A stretch of DNA of 64,000 nucleotides from the NCBI GenBank assembly GCA_965221105.1, contig OZ244871.1:2604001-2668000 (forward strand), given 5' to 3'. A program made the translations under genes and the position numbers. Under the pieces are notes generated by a model that saw only the letters and a program-made list of their open reading frames with translations, was not told the origin of the DNA and did not search any database. Shown in pieces: positions 45,730-55,062 of this stretch (position 1 is the stretch's first letter; each line of letters starts with the position of its first letter). This DNA comes from GM7GCV1 sp965221105 (GTDB lineage: Bacteria; Pseudomonadota; Gammaproteobacteria; Pseudomonadales; GM7GCV1).

Positions 45730-46160
45730 ATGAAAGATGATCACGATCTGGAGGTCAACAAATCCCTTATACGCGAATTCCTGAAGTCGCTCTATGAAAT
45801 AGATCTAACGAGAGCTCGCGGGATGATGCATCCCGAGTGTTAGTTTTTCATTCAGAACGTGACGGTTCGCCCCAATCGGGTTTCCGGGCCTGAAGTGGCC
45901 GAATTTATCCAGCAGGTTGGCAGGGCGATACCTAGGGATCTACGTTTGAAATCATCGAAATGACGGCAGAGGAGAACCGCGTCTCGACTGTCGTCAATGG
46001 TTTTGCCAGAACTCTCGATGACACTGAATACAATAAACGGTATCACTTCCTGCCCTACATCAGGGATGGGTTGATCCTGAAGCAGCTGGAGCACATTGAC
46101 TCTTACCTCGCCGCCAAGGTGATGGGGCCGATCATGCTGCGGCTGCAGCAGTCTCCATAA
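45730..46160 (+). pseudogene. NTF2-like/SnoaL-type protein, amber codon and frameshift
   Basis: The frame from ATG 45730 reads MKDDHDLEVNKSLIREFLKS, then LYEIDLTRARGMMHPEC, TAG at 45841-45843, and FFIQNVTVRPNRVSGPEVAE. Near 45945 the frame is lost and continues as FEIIEMTAEENRVSTVVNGF. The order fits a small cone-shaped NTF2-like enzyme or binding protein. One base change and one indel are needed to restore it. Confidence 0.7.
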
Positions 46161-46299
46161 GCTTTTTTTGGGGTACTTGAAGGCAGCTGTTTCACTGGGG
46201 TTGGTAATCCAATCAGTGCGGTCGCTATCGTGCGCTATGAGCTATCAATTCAGGGACTGTTTCGGATTATTTTGTCTGTTAGGGAAATATGAGCGCACA

Positions 46300-46500
46300 A
46301 TGATTCCAGGAACTGGGTTATTACGCACTGCCCGGTCACGTGTTGTCAGCCAAGTCCATCTTTGACGAAGTGTCGGATGGGGATGCGTTGGGTCTGGACT
46401 CCGTATGTATATCCGAGCGGTTCAACACCAAGGAAATCGGAGTGATGTCAGGTATTGCCGCTGCACTGCACTGCACAAGCACAAAAAATCCGCTGCATTG
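46300..46500 (+). pseudogene. LLM-class (F420-dependent type) oxidoreductase, N-terminal remnant
   Basis: One frame reads ELGYYALPGHVLSAKSIFDE, VSDGDALGLDSVCISERFNT and KEIGVMSGIAAALHC. This resembles the start of luciferase-like F420-dependent oxidoreductases, in which flow of sequence continues with a TIM barrel. The frame ends at 46500 and the following 700 bases do not continue it. The gene is broken. Confidence 0.6.
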
Positions 46501-47194
46501 ATGACGGATGGCTCAGACCGGCACAGGTGTCAAAGGGGCGTGCCACGGAGCTGGAGAGCATGTTGTGGTGCTGTCCTATCCTATCTCAGTGTCCATGTGC
46601 CCCAACTCGCTTTCGAGAACGACCACGTGGGTAATCAGGCGGTCGTCACGAGACTGGACGAACTCCGTATGCGGCAATGTCGCGGGGTACAAGGCCTGAT
46701 CCTGTACGACAGAGCAGACATACCAATTTCAGTGCTATCAGGCATCTTCATGGCGCACAGGTAAGAAACCCATCCATTGGAAAAGCAGCCGGTGATCCAG
46801 TTGTGACCGCTATAACGGGACACATCTCGCGGACCGCGACTCTGGTCCCTGGCGACGCAGGCGTCATTGAACGCAGGGATCTGATCGTCAAACACGAGGT
46901 GCCGCTGGCCTTGCCCATATGTTGGGCATCATCGAAATCGCCTTTCATATTCCAGACGGGGCGCGATGCCTTCACATAGAGAACCACTGTGCAACGCGGT
47001 CTGGCCTCGGCTCTTTCGCCGAAGTTGATTATAGCTTCGGATGTTCACACCAGCATGGGGTCATCCAAGGAGGGGCTGCTTATCGGCCTGCAGACGGTGG
47101 GTGCGGAGTTCAACGATTACGCAACCATTGAGTTCGCGAGATTGATGACTCGGAAGCTGGGCGTGTTCGTCCCACGGCCAGACTTCCCATAGTC
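46501..47194. other. Degraded region
   Basis: Many short frames on both strands but none long or recognisable. A + strand stretch near 47000-47190 (RGLASALSPKLIIASDVHTS, MGSSKEGLLIGLQTVGAEFN) reads like protein but matches no family I can name. It probably continues the decayed catabolic cluster. Confidence 0.4.
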
Positions 47195-48847
47195 TCAGGT
47201 GCTTAGAATGCCGGTGATTTCGCCGGTCGCTTCGTCGAGGTCGATGTCCAAGGCGTTGGGATGCGAAGGCAGCCCAGGCAAAGTCCTGATGTCTCCAGCC
47301 AGCGTGACGATCTGCCGCGCGCCCGCTTGCACCCGTAAATCGCGAATGGGCAGCGTATGCCCAGTCGGCACGTTCAGCAGTTCCGGCTTGGCAGAAGTGG
47401 ATAGGTGCGTCTTCGCCATGCATACCGGGTAGTTCCACCCCAGACCGGAGTAGCGCTCTGCAGTGTCCTGGGTTCCCGGTGCCCAATCGACCGCATCCGC
47501 CTGATAGATGTCTTGTGCCAGACGTTCCACCTTTGCCTCCAACGACTGATCGTCGGAGTAGAGCAGCTTGATGTCGGCGCCGCTATTGGCCGCTTCCACG
47601 CAGGCGGCGGCCAAGTCGGTCATGCCCGCGCCGCCTTGGGCAAAGCCGTTCGCCTCGGCCACCGCTGCGGCACCCGCGTCAAGCGCCGCCTGCCTGGCGG
47701 CTTGGACTTCATCGCGCCGGTCCGCTGGAAAGCGGTTAATCGCTACTATGGCCGGAAGGCCGTAGTGGCGCACGATACGAATGGCGTTGGCCAGGTTGTC
47801 GGCACCCCTGCGCACGGCGGCGACGTTGTGGGAGTCGAGTTCGTTGCGTCGCACGCCGCCGTGCCATTTGAGCCCGCGAATGGTAGCGACCACCACGGCG
47901 GCCGATGGCTGCGGCCCGCCTTGACGAACCTTGATGTCCATGAACTTCTCGAAACCAAGATCGGCGCCAAAACCCGCTTCGGTGACCGTCAGGTCAGCGC
48001 TGTTCACCGCCAAGCGGTCAGCGAGGATGGAGCTGCAGCCGTGGGCGATGTTGCCAAAGGGGCCCATGTGGACGATGGCTGGCTGCCCTTCCGCGGTTTG
48101 CGCCAGATTGGGCTTCAAGGCATCGCGCAGCAGCGCCATGAGCGCGCCAATACCGCCAATGTCCCGCGCCCGCACCGGCTCTTGATGCCCGGTCCAGCCG
48201 ATTACGATGTCGCCCAGCCGTTGCCGCAGATCGCCGTAATCCGACGCGAGCGCCAATATTGCCATGATCTCCGACGCCGCCGAGATGTCGAATCGAGCTT
48301 CCCGCATCGGCCCGTTGGCCCTTCCACCCAAGCCAGTGGCGATTTGGCGCAGAGCCCGGTCTTCCGCATCCGTGACCCGCCGCCAAGTGATGCCCGCCGC
48401 CTCAAGCCCAGGTACGGTCGTGCGATGAACTGCATGGTCGGTCATCGCGGCAAGAAGGTTGTGTGCCGATTGCACAGCGTGAAAGTCGCCGGTGAAGTGA
48501 AGGTTGATGTCCTCCGCTGGTTGCACCGTGGCCCGTCCACCGCCGGTACCGCCGCCCTTGTGGCCGAAAACCGGACCCATTGACGGTTGCCGAATGGTCA
48601 GCGCCACGCTCTCGCCAAGGCGGCCAAGCCCTTGGGTCAGCCCGACGGCAATCGTGGATTTGCCTTCCCCCAATGGGGTTGGCGTAATGGCGGTAACCAC
48701 CACCAGCCGGCCCGGAACCCTGCGGGTGGGGAAAGCGTCGAGCGGCACCTTCGCCCTGGCTGGCCCCCAGGGTTCCAAATCGTTGACTTCGAGTCCCAGC
48801 TCCGCCGCTACGTCCGCAATGGGACGTAGCGCAGTCTTTGTCTTCAT
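47195..48847 (-). CDS. fhs: Formate-tetrahydrofolate ligase
   Basis: The 550-residue enzyme joins formate to tetrahydrofolate using ATP. The P-loop segment TPLGEGKSTIAVGL, QPSMGPVFGHKGGGTGGGRA (substrate site) and FGNIAHGCSSILADRL are family signatures. Length matches bacterial enzymes. The ATG has AAGGACAC nine bases upstream. It is a single gene, with decayed DNA on one side and a coiled-coil gene on the other. Base composition is higher in GC than its surroundings, which may indicate transfer, but this is only an impression. Confidence 0.96.
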   Translation of the reverse strand: MKTKTALRPIADVAAELGLEVNDLEPWGPARAKVPLDAFPTRRVPGRLVVVTAITPTPLGEGKSTIAVGLTQGLGRLGESVALTIRQPSMGPVFGHKGGGTGGGRATVQPAEDINLHFTGDFHAVQSAHNLLAAMTDHAVHRTTVPGLEAAGITWRRVTDAEDRALRQIATGLGGRANGPMREARFDISAASEIMAILALASDYGDLRQRLGDIVIGWTGHQEPVRARDIGGIGALMALLRDALKPNLAQTAEGQPAIVHMGPFGNIAHGCSSILADRLAVNSADLTVTEAGFGADLGFEKFMDIKVRQGGPQPSAAVVVATIRGLKWHGGVRRNELDSHNVAAVRRGADNLANAIRIVRHYGLPAIVAINRFPADRRDEVQAARQAALDAGAAAVAEANGFAQGGAGMTDLAAACVEAANSGADIKLLYSDDQSLEAKVERLAQDIYQADAVDWAPGTQDTAERYSGLGWNYPVCMAKTHLSTSAKPELLNVPTGHTLPIRDLRVQAGARQIVTLAGDIRTLPGLPSHPNALDIDLDEATGEITGILST

Positions 48848-49067
48848 GCAGTGTGTCCTTGGTGGGGAAAAACGATGCTGTGCGCCGTCTCAAGGCGAAC
48901 TGTCCTCGTCCGAGCTCTGCACGCCGAATCCGTGCACGTTTCGGCGAGTTGTGCAACTGCGGTTTCCACTATTTTTCTCGTGTTTTCCAAAGAGATTGAA
49001 AGGCTGGCCTGTTTGATATCGGACCAAGCCCGCTCTAGTCAGTTGAAGAGTGCCCAGCATGATGCCA
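48848..49067. other. Intergenic region
   Basis: No gene recognised between fhs and the coiled-coil gene. The region upstream of fhs should contain its promoter but no clear elements were identified. Confidence 0.4.
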
Positions 49068-49484
49068 TCATGATCCTGCGTACAGCCGCATGACACCCAG
49101 CACCACCCCTGCGATCACACCGGTCTGCGCGATCATGGCTCCGATCATCCATTTCAGCAGGTCGTTCTTGAGCTCGGTCATCTGCTGCTCCAGGTCACCC
49201 TTGAGTTCGGCCATTTGCCGCTCCAGGTCACCCTTGAGTTCGGCCATTTGCCGCTCCAGGTCACCCTTGAGTTCGGCCATTTGCCGCTCCAGGTCGCCCT
49301 TGAGTTCAGCCATCTGCCGCTCCAGGTCGCCCTTGAGTTCAGCCAAGTCCTGCTTGGTGGACAGGTTACTGTTCAGCAGGCTCACCTGCTCGTCCGCCAG
49401 CGCTTCGGCCTGCGCCTCGGTGAACCCCATCTGCGTCAGACGCTTGACGAACCGGTGAGTGTCAAATGCAATCGCTTCGCTCAT
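49068..49484 (-). CDS. DUF1640/CCDC90-like coiled-coil membrane protein with tandem repeats
   Basis: The 138-residue protein begins MSEAIAFDTHRFVKRLTQMG, then FTEAQAEALADEQVSLLN, the conserved start of bacterial CCDC90-like proteins. Five tandem copies of an eleven-residue unit (ELKGDLERQMA) follow, forming a coiled coil, and the C-terminus is a membrane helix (KWMIGAMIAQTGVIAGVVLG). The number of repeats is likely variable. Function in bacteria is unknown. It is related in architecture, not clearly in sequence, to the small genes around ffh. Confidence 0.82.
   Translation of the reverse strand: MSEAIAFDTHRFVKRLTQMGFTEAQAEALADEQVSLLNSNLSTKQDLAELKGDLERQMAELKGDLERQMAELKGDLERQMAELKGDLERQMAELKGDLEQQMTELKNDLLKWMIGAMIAQTGVIAGVVLGVMRLYAGS
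49198..49345 (-). repeat. Tandem 33-bp repeats in the DUF1640-like gene
   Basis: A unit of 33 bases, reading CTTGAGTTCGGCCATTTGCC plus CGCTCCAGGTCAC on the + strand, is repeated about four and a half times, with copies differing at a few positions. It encodes the ELKGDLERQMA units. Confidence 0.9.
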
Positions 49485-49615
49485 GTGGGCACTATATCAC
49501 AAATATCACCGGGCCTTCTTCGCTGCAACATAAAGCGCGCTCCAAATACGTTGGCATCGGATTCACATAACAGTGGTTTCGCGACCAGCAGGCCTGATCC
49601 GTAAACGTAATCAAC

Positions 49616-49644
49616 GCACCGATATTCTCCAAGAATATCGGTGC
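49616..49644. other. Perfect 13-bp hairpin
   Basis: GCACCGATATTCT pairs with AGAATATCGGTGC across a three-base loop (CCA). There is no T run, so an intrinsic terminator is unlikely. It lies upstream of the DUF1640-like gene between IS-rich segments. It could be the end of a mobile element or a protein binding site. Confidence 0.6.
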
Positions 49645-49699
49645 CCCAAAGCAACACTTATCGCATTGCGGTCTGGTTTCCGTTCGTATCACAAACTCC

Positions 49700-50095
49700 T
49701 GACTATCGTGTACATCATCCTGCGTAGTTGTCAGAATGGTTAATTTCCCTGTGGCTATCAGTGTTCGGCTGCCACCGCTCGTTCACTCGCTCTGGAGGTT
49801 TTCGCAGTGCTGCTGCAGCTACCCTCGTCAAAGTTGAGTAGAAGAACCCAGAAATTCTTGAAGAAATTGCCAACCTGACTGCCGAAGCTGTTGCGCACGA
49901 GACCGTGATCAATCATCGAAAGATTGGTGAAATGATTTGCTGCGCCAAGCCAACCACTGCTCGGCCCCTCTTTGGCTGCGCGATCTGGCCTTTGGAGACG
50001 CCTTCGACCGTCATGGCAGTATCCACAGCCTCGGTCCGCCCCATTCCGTCTCCCGATACCGGCGAATCGCTCCATTCGCTCCATCACCACAGACC
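49700..50095. other. Intergenic region, no recognised gene
   Basis: A minus-strand frame (49758-50090) and a + strand frame overlap here but neither resembles a known protein. The region separates hipA from the coiled-coil gene. Confidence 0.4.
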
Positions 50096-51364
50096 CTAAG
50101 GCGTGCCTTCAAAGACATAGTCGTTCAAAAACATGCTCTGGCCCAATGCGTTGCGTTCGACCTCGGTTAATGCGGCTTCCTCACAGATGTCGCCCCAGGC
50201 GTCACGGATGATGCCGATCTGCCGGTCCATGATGTCCTTCGCCGCTTTCTCGCCAAGCTGGAAATTCGGTGCGGCCTCAAGGCAGGCCGCAAATGTGCTC
50301 ATCCGATTGTCTCCGACGATCAGCATCGCCTGACTGGCCACAGTACCAGAACGTCTCTGCGGGCAGATGTCATAGGCGGGCGTCAGAGTCAGGTATTCGC
50401 CGTCCCAGAAGGCCGCATGGTTGCGGGCGTGGTCATCGGTATTGCCGCACAGGACGTTGAACATGAGTCGCCCGAACAGCTCGTGCAGCGTCTTCTTCGG
50501 CGAGGTGAAGCGGTGCCGGATGATCTCCGCGAGGTTTTCATAGCTGGCGTAACGCGCCATCATCTCATCGAGCCCGAACAGCGTCAGTGCCGATACCATC
50601 GCCTTACGCGTCCAGCCGTATTTCGTCCTTGCGCGGTCGAATCGCTCGACCAGCAGCACGTCCTTGCCGGCGACGCGCTCAAGACGCACGGGGGCGACGT
50701 CAAGCCCCACCCTGGCGGCAAGGCGCATGGCGACATATTCCGCCTTCACCGCGTTGTAGGTATCGGTCGAAGACGAGAACTTGGCGATCAGCTTTGTGTC
50801 GTCGTTCTGGATCATCGCTTTCGGGCGCGCACCGCCGATCGCTGTGCCGTACAACAATGCCTGCTCGAGATCGGGCGCCAACGGTACGCCATTCTCGACT
50901 TTCTCGGCTGCGCTCAGCAACTCTTCGAGCGTCGCAGCCTCTGCGTTGCGCGGCATGTACTCGGAAGGGGAGTGCTGGAAGTCTAGGGCGCCGATTCGAT
51001 CGGAACCGGACTCCAGTAGATAAATCAGCTCGTCGAGCTCAGCGGTATCGACATTCCCGCCTGTGCGCCCGAAGGTCCGGTTCAGGATGACGCGACGGCC
51101 CCAGGCATCGGGTGCGGCGTCGCGCAAACATCCGGCCATGCTCAACCCGACCTCGGGCGCGATCACCCCGCTGCGCAGTGGCAGTTCAGGCTCGCAGATT
51201 GGGATGTGGTCATTCCGGCCCAGATAGCTCTGGCCGTAGTTGAACACCAGCCGCTCGCCGTCACGTGCGATGCGACCGGCGACGACAGGTGCCGTCGCGT
51301 CGGGCAGCCATATCCAGACATAGGCCTCCTCCGGCACTGTTTTGTCGGGCCGGTCAGAAGTCAT
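50096..51364 (-). CDS. hipA: HipA-type serine/threonine kinase toxin
   Basis: The 422-residue kinase carries the P-loop-like IGGARPKAMIQNDDTKLIAK, the DVLLVERFDRA strand and the catalytic NVLCGNTDDHARNHAFW-type motif (GNTDDHARNHAAFWDG). In E. coli HipA phosphorylates GltX, stalling translation and inducing persistence. It overlaps hipB by 11 bases at the start, so HipB is translated first. The protein is full length and appears active. A separate hipA fragment is present at 59975. Confidence 0.94.
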   Translation of the reverse strand: MTSDRPDKTVPEEAYVWIWLPDATAPVVAGRIARDGERLVFNYGQSYLGRNDHIPICEPELPLRSGVIAPEVGLSMAGCLRDAAPDAWGRRVILNRTFGRTGGNVDTAELDELIYLLESGSDRIGALDFQHSPSEYMPRNAEAATLEELLSAAEKVENGVPLAPDLEQALLYGTAIGGARPKAMIQNDDTKLIAKFSSSTDTYNAVKAEYVAMRLAARVGLDVAPVRLERVAGKDVLLVERFDRARTKYGWTRKAMVSALTLFGLDEMMARYASYENLAEIIRHRFTSPKKTLHELFGRLMFNVLCGNTDDHARNHAAFWDGEYLTLTPAYDICPQRRSGTVASQAMLIVGDNRMSTFAACLEAAPNFQLGEKAAKDIMDRQIGIIRDAWGDICEEAALTEVERNALGQSMFLNDYVFEGTP

Positions 51365-51692
51365 CTTTTGTCTCCGCCCTTCCCCTGCGGACGGATTGCG
51401 GCAACAGGGTAAGCTTGTCGCGTTCCATCAAAAGGTGGTGCGTCAGCGTTGTCGGTCCGGCTTCGAACAGGCGCAACCCGACAATTGCGGCCACCTCGAA
51501 GGCCGCACCGATGGAGGAACCCATTTCGCCTTTTTCGATGCGGTGCGCGAGGCCGCGCGAAATCCCGGCGCGTTCAGCGACATCAGCGACTGTGTATCCG
51601 CGTTCGATGCGCGAGTTACGGATCATCAGCCCAAGAAGCTCTGCAGCTTCCTGAGCATAGCGGGAATAGCTTCTGTGTGCGGGTTTCGTCAT
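51354..51692 (-). CDS. hipB: HipB-type antitoxin, XRE regulator
   Basis: The 112-residue protein has an XRE helix-turn-helix (GLMIRNSRIERGYTVADVAE, RAGISRGLAHRIEKG) and binds its operator and HipA. It is the first gene of the operon and overlaps hipA by 11 bases. The palindromic site at 51788-51826 lies about 95 bases upstream of its start. Confidence 0.92.
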   Translation of the reverse strand: MTKPAHRSYSRYAQEAAELLGLMIRNSRIERGYTVADVAERAGISRGLAHRIEKGEMGSSIGAAFEVAAIVGLRLFEAGPTTLTHHLLMERDKLTLLPQSVRRGRAETKDDF

Positions 51693-51787
51693 GGTTCTGT
51701 GCGCCCCTTAGATAGATCGCGAGAAGACACCAGACCACATCCATGGACCTTGCCGGTGGGTATCAATGGCTTGTGAGTCTTGTATGC

Positions 51788-51826
51788 TATAAATGTATCA
51801 CAAAAATTATACATGATACATTTATA
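51788..51826 (-). promoter_or_regulatory. Palindromic operator upstream of hipBA
   Basis: TATAAATGTATCA at 51788-51800 and its exact reverse complement TGATACATTTATA at 51814-51826 are separated by 13 bases. Two identical inverted 13-base arms are a good fit to a dimer-binding operator of HipB, which autoregulates hipBA. Confidence 0.75.
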
Positions 51827-52016
51827 GAACATATGTCGCAGATTTGCAGGGTAGTCGATTTGTGGCGGAAACCGAATGAGGTATCTTCAACAGGCTCCAT
51901 TCGGGGCAGAAATCGAAGCTACGCAAGCACCTCCAGGAAACGATTGGTGGGTTGCTTGACGACTGGACTGGTGCTCACCAATAGATTGCCGCAGTTCCAC
52001 GATATCAGGGGAAGCA

Positions 52017-52301
52017 ATGACCATGGAGATGTTCTCGGACGGCTATTACAAGCTGCTTGACAATGGCTCGCTGAAGCCCCTGAATGAGGAGAGTGGTGGC
52101 CTGGAGCTTCTGCTTGAAAACATGTGGTACCTTGTGCTCAGCAAATTACGACTCCACACTCTGGAAGTTCCTCCCGGCAGGCTCTCAAGAAAAGGATACG
52201 TACGGTGTGCCTCCAGACATTTGCACGCACTGATGAGCCCGCACTACAGCGATGATGTTCGGGCGGGAGTTCAGGAAGTGCTGAAGGCCAAATTCACATA
52301 G
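52017..52301 (+). CDS. Hypothetical protein
   Basis: The 94-residue frame begins MTMEMFSDGYYKLLDNGSLK and has a mostly helical character (GLELLLENMWYLVLSKLRLH). GGGGAAGC precedes the ATG at a suitable distance. No family was recognised. It sits in decayed DNA, so it may be a fragment; the coding potential is suggested by the ribosome binding site and amino acid balance only. Confidence 0.4.
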   Translation: MTMEMFSDGYYKLLDNGSLKPLNEESGGLELLLENMWYLVLSKLRLHTLEVPPGRLSRKGYVRCASRHLHALMSPHYSDDVRAGVQEVLKAKFT

Positions 52302-52419
52302 ATGCCTGACGGCACCTCAGATGCCAGCCGATGATGCGGGCGGCTGTATCGCAGGTGACACCCGTGCCAAAGCGTGCAAGGGGCGATCGGGTGCTGCCCC
52401 GGTAGTTGGAATTCACACC

Positions 52420-52561
52420 ATGAAATCGCCCGATGAGTTTGTTTTTACGGATCCTGCAGTTCAGTCGAACCCACACGCCTACTTTAAAGGCGATGCGGCA
52501 GCAGGGGTCAGTCTATCGCGAGCCCCCCACAGGCACGTATTTTATCAACAAGGCTGGTAAC
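52420..52561 (+). pseudogene. Cytochrome P450, N-terminal fragment
   Basis: From ATG 52420 the frame reads MKSPDEFVFTDPAVQSNPHA, YFK and, after a shift near 52490, AMRQQGSVYREPPTGTYFIN. This resembles the start of bacterial P450s (DPxVQxNPYxFYxxLRxxxPVY). Sequence ends at the IS110 border at 52562. The rest of the gene is missing. Confidence 0.6.
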
Positions 52562-52628
52562 TACTCACCCCCCTTGACACTATAGGAAAGAGGTCCTCTG
52601 GTGTGTGCGTTTCATGATCGCACAGGGT
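52562..52628 (-). repeat. IS110-type terminal sequence, copy 3
   Basis: On the minus strand it reads CATGACCCTGTGCGATCATG, GAAACGCACACACC and TGTCAAGGGGGGTGAGTAGT, the same order as copies at 32215 and 40240. Confidence 0.8.
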
Positions 52629-52879
52629 CATGGGCAACGCATGTTTTGGTTCCAAAGCGACGATGTGGTTGTGTCATGCGCTGATCGCGCTGATGCCGCC
52701 GCACTCGGTGTGCATCGAGCGCTTGGGCGGCGCAGAACACACTGCTCTGGGGATGCTCGCGGACCATCAGCTCGTTCCAGATGCGATGTTGTGCATCATC
52801 GCGGACCCGGCACAGATGCAGCCCCGCCACCTGGTCGACCCGCTCCGGCACCCCGACCGGGGCCGGGACCGGCACCGGC

Positions 52880-53459
52880 ACCTTTCAATATGCCATTCTT
52901 ATATATGTGATTGCAGGCACCCCCATCACCCAGAATCTCTGCCACAGCAGGACCGACCTTGCAGCGGCCCTGGGGTATCTCGATGCCGAACTCGGCCAGC
53001 AGTCCGCGGATCTCGTTGATGTGCGCCGTGCGGGTGCCCACCGCCCGGGACCGCACCCGGTGGATGGCCTGCTGGGCCTGCCGGTCCGCACTCGTGATCC
53101 CCACGCACCGCATGCTGGGACGCTGGACCGCTTCACACAGGGCCGCAGCGTCAACCCGATCGTTTGTGTTGGCCTTCAGAGGGCGTGACGAACTGCGGCG
53201 CCATGAGCTTCGCATCGTGCCCCATGGCCAGTACCCCCCGGCCCCACTGGTGAGCCCGACCGCAGGCCTCCATGCCCACCACGCAGGGCTTCAGGGTGGT
53301 CAGAAACGTCTTCAGCTTCGCCGGCTTCAGCTTCTGGTCACTGCAGGTGCGGCACGATCCGTCAACACCATGGACATGGACCGAGTTCTTCGCCAGGTCG
53401 ATGCCGACGAATGCGGGAGCAGTCTTGGGGGCCATTGTGTTCTGCTTCGGTGTGGTCAT
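52880..53459 (-). pseudogene. IS110-family transposase, frameshifted and truncated
   Basis: The first frame reads APAFVGIDLAKNSVHVHGVD (first Asp), KPCVVGMEACGRAHQW (Glu) and KLMAPQFVT, then shifts near 53180 to LKANTNDRVDAAALCEAVQR (Asp sites) and ADRQAQQAIHRVRSRAVGTR. Similarity ends near 52900; the C-terminal serine-containing domain is missing. The family and orientation are clear. Confidence 0.85.
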
Positions 53460-53480
53460 GGTTCATGCCTCGAGTGTGTG

Positions 53481-53723
53481 AATGATGTACAGGTCAGTGT
53501 GGCTCGCTGAAGCCGTATCTGACAGGGTGAACCATGGCCTCTCTGTTCACTGCCTGTCCTCAGGACTCCCGGTGCCACACTGCTCAGGGAGCGTCCACTG
53601 GAGCGGATTCCGGAGCCTCGGGGGACACTGCTCCCGGTGACATGCTGGCAGTGGCACGTGATGCTTCAGTGTTGATCGGAGCCGCACAAGTTGGAGATCT
53701 CTAAGAAGGGGCGGGTCATACCA
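53481..53723. other. Short region with no recognised gene
   Basis: About 240 bases between the IS110 remnant and the Nudix gene. It probably belongs partly to the IS end. No promoter or terminator could be assigned. Confidence 0.35.
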
Positions 53724-54269
53724 TTAGACTAACGGGGGCTTCTCGATGGTTCCGTGAAACAGGCCCGCTGTATGGTCGGCCGGAATCCCTTGAGTATGCT
53801 CCTTGAGCACCCTGTTCATCACGCGAAAGGCGAGCTGCTCCCAGGGTATTTCTGCAGGGTCGACAAGCTCGACCTGGGTTGATTCCGGCGTCGTTTCGAA
53901 ATCGGCGGTTTTCATCCGGGCCCGGTAGATAAGATATACCTGGTTGATATGGGGGATATTGTATATGCCGTGAAGATGGTCAATGTCCACCCGTGCCCGA
54001 GTTTCCTCCCAGGTCTCACGAATGGCTCCCTGCTCAGTGGTTTCGCCCAGCTCCATAAATCCGGCGGGTAGAGTCCAGTAGCCCAGACGAGGTTCGATCC
54101 CCCGTTTGCACAGGAGTATTTTGCCCTGCCAAATGGGGATGCAGCCAACAATGATTCTCGGGTTGAGGTAATGTATGCTTCCACAGTGTCTGCACCAGTG
54201 ACGTTCCCGGTCCTCACCCGGAGGAATGGCGAGGGTAAGGGATGATCCACAGTTGGAGCAATAATTCAT
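53724..54269 (-). CDS. Nudix hydrolase with N-terminal zinc ribbon
   Basis: The protein is about 181 residues from ATG 54269 (MNYCSNCGSSL). A zinc ribbon CSNCGSS, WCRHCGS lies first. The Nudix box is GFMELGETTEQGAIRETWEE plus TRARVDI, close to GX5EX7REUXEEXGU, with the final Gly replaced (TRARVDI). Such proteins hydrolyse nucleoside diphosphate-linked compounds (ADP-ribose, NADH type). A longer frame to 54422 exists but overlaps the divergent nudL gene, so the inner start is preferred. Confidence 0.88.
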   Translation of the reverse strand: MNYCSNCGSSLTLAIPPGEDRERHWCRHCGSIHYLNPRIIVGCIPIWQGKILLCKRGIEPRLGYWTLPAGFMELGETTEQGAIRETWEETRARVDIDHLHGIYNIPHINQVYLIYRARMKTADFETTPESTQVELVDPAEIPWEQLAFRVMNRVLKEHTQGIPADHTAGLFHGTIEKPPLV

Positions 54270-54338
54270 TCGTTTGGTCTCAGTTGGTCGGTACCTTGGT
54301 GCCACTGCATTGCGGCGAAAGACGCAGGGTCGTGACCA

Positions 54339-54944
54339 GTGTCTCACAATAATAGGATTTTGTTGCCATTTGAGAACCTCGAGCCCCTCGATGGCCTGTG
54401 TTCTGGCACTGAACCTGAACATTCCGCCGCTGTCCTTATAGCCATAACCCGATCAATAAGCAATCCGGAAATCCTGTTCACAAGACGTGCCGATCACCTG
54501 ACGTCCCATGCGGGGCAGGTTTCGTTCCCCGGCGGTCGCTGGGAACAGGTGGATGGAAGCCTACAGCAGACAGCTCTCCGAGAAACCCATGAAGAGCTCG
54601 GGGTGCATCCCGAACTGATCTCGCTTCGGGGGTGGATCACACCGCGAGTTTCGATTCATGGATTATTGGTCTGGCCCTTCGTTGGACAGATTCCAGAGGC
54701 AGTGTCTGTCCACGCATGCCCGGACGAAATTGCGGATACCTTTCGGGTGCCGCTCGGCTTTTTCCAGACCGTCAAGCCCTCCAGAATTGATGTACGCAAC
54801 CGCAACGGTACCAGGTTCGAAATGCCAGCCTGGGATTATGAAGGATTCGATATCTGGGGGCTCACAGCACGATTTACTCTGGATTTGCTGGAACGTCTGG
54901 GCATTGAGGTGGATATGGCAACACCGCCCAGAAGAGAGCTTTGA
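54339..54944 (+). CDS. CoA pyrophosphatase-type Nudix hydrolase (NudL-like)
   Basis: The 201-residue protein has LTSHAGQVSFPGGRWEQVDG, the signature of NudL/UPF0035 proteins that precedes the Nudix box, then LQQTALRETHEELGVHPEL. It hydrolyses CoA and derivatives. The gene is divergent to the zinc-ribbon Nudix gene, with about 70 bases between starts. ATG 54339 gives the family length. Confidence 0.88.
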   Translation: MSHNNRILLPFENLEPLDGLCSGTEPEHSAAVLIAITRSISNPEILFTRRADHLTSHAGQVSFPGGRWEQVDGSLQQTALRETHEELGVHPELISLRGWITPRVSIHGLLVWPFVGQIPEAVSVHACPDEIADTFRVPLGFFQTVKPSRIDVRNRNGTRFEMPAWDYEGFDIWGLTARFTLDLLERLGIEVDMATPPRREL

Positions 54945-55062
54945 ATGACTGTGCTGTTCTGTCAAGCCGGAACAGATTCAATCCCCGTGACGATCACCCG
55001 CTGTGCGTCGCCAGCACGCACGCCCGGTTCCTGGGGACACACCAGTCTGCGAAGCCGGACAA

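Larger units (their letters stand above)
52562..53480 (-). mobile_element. IS110-family remnant with terminal sequence, copy 3
   Basis: The transposase start is at 53459 on the minus strand, and the terminal sequence shared with 32215 and 40240 lies at 52562-52628 (inverted). The middle of the transposase is damaged and its C-terminal domain is absent or unreadable, so this is a deletion derivative. The end GTAGTTACC (inverted at 52557-52565) marks the border to the P450 fragment. Confidence 0.7.

Noticed and set aside
47405..48583. 392-codon + strand frame over fhs
   Set aside because: It is the complement of the intact fhs gene.
49198..49345. Possible CRISPR array or regulatory repeats
   Set aside because: The 33-bp units are tandem, without spacers, in frame and encode coiled-coil units.
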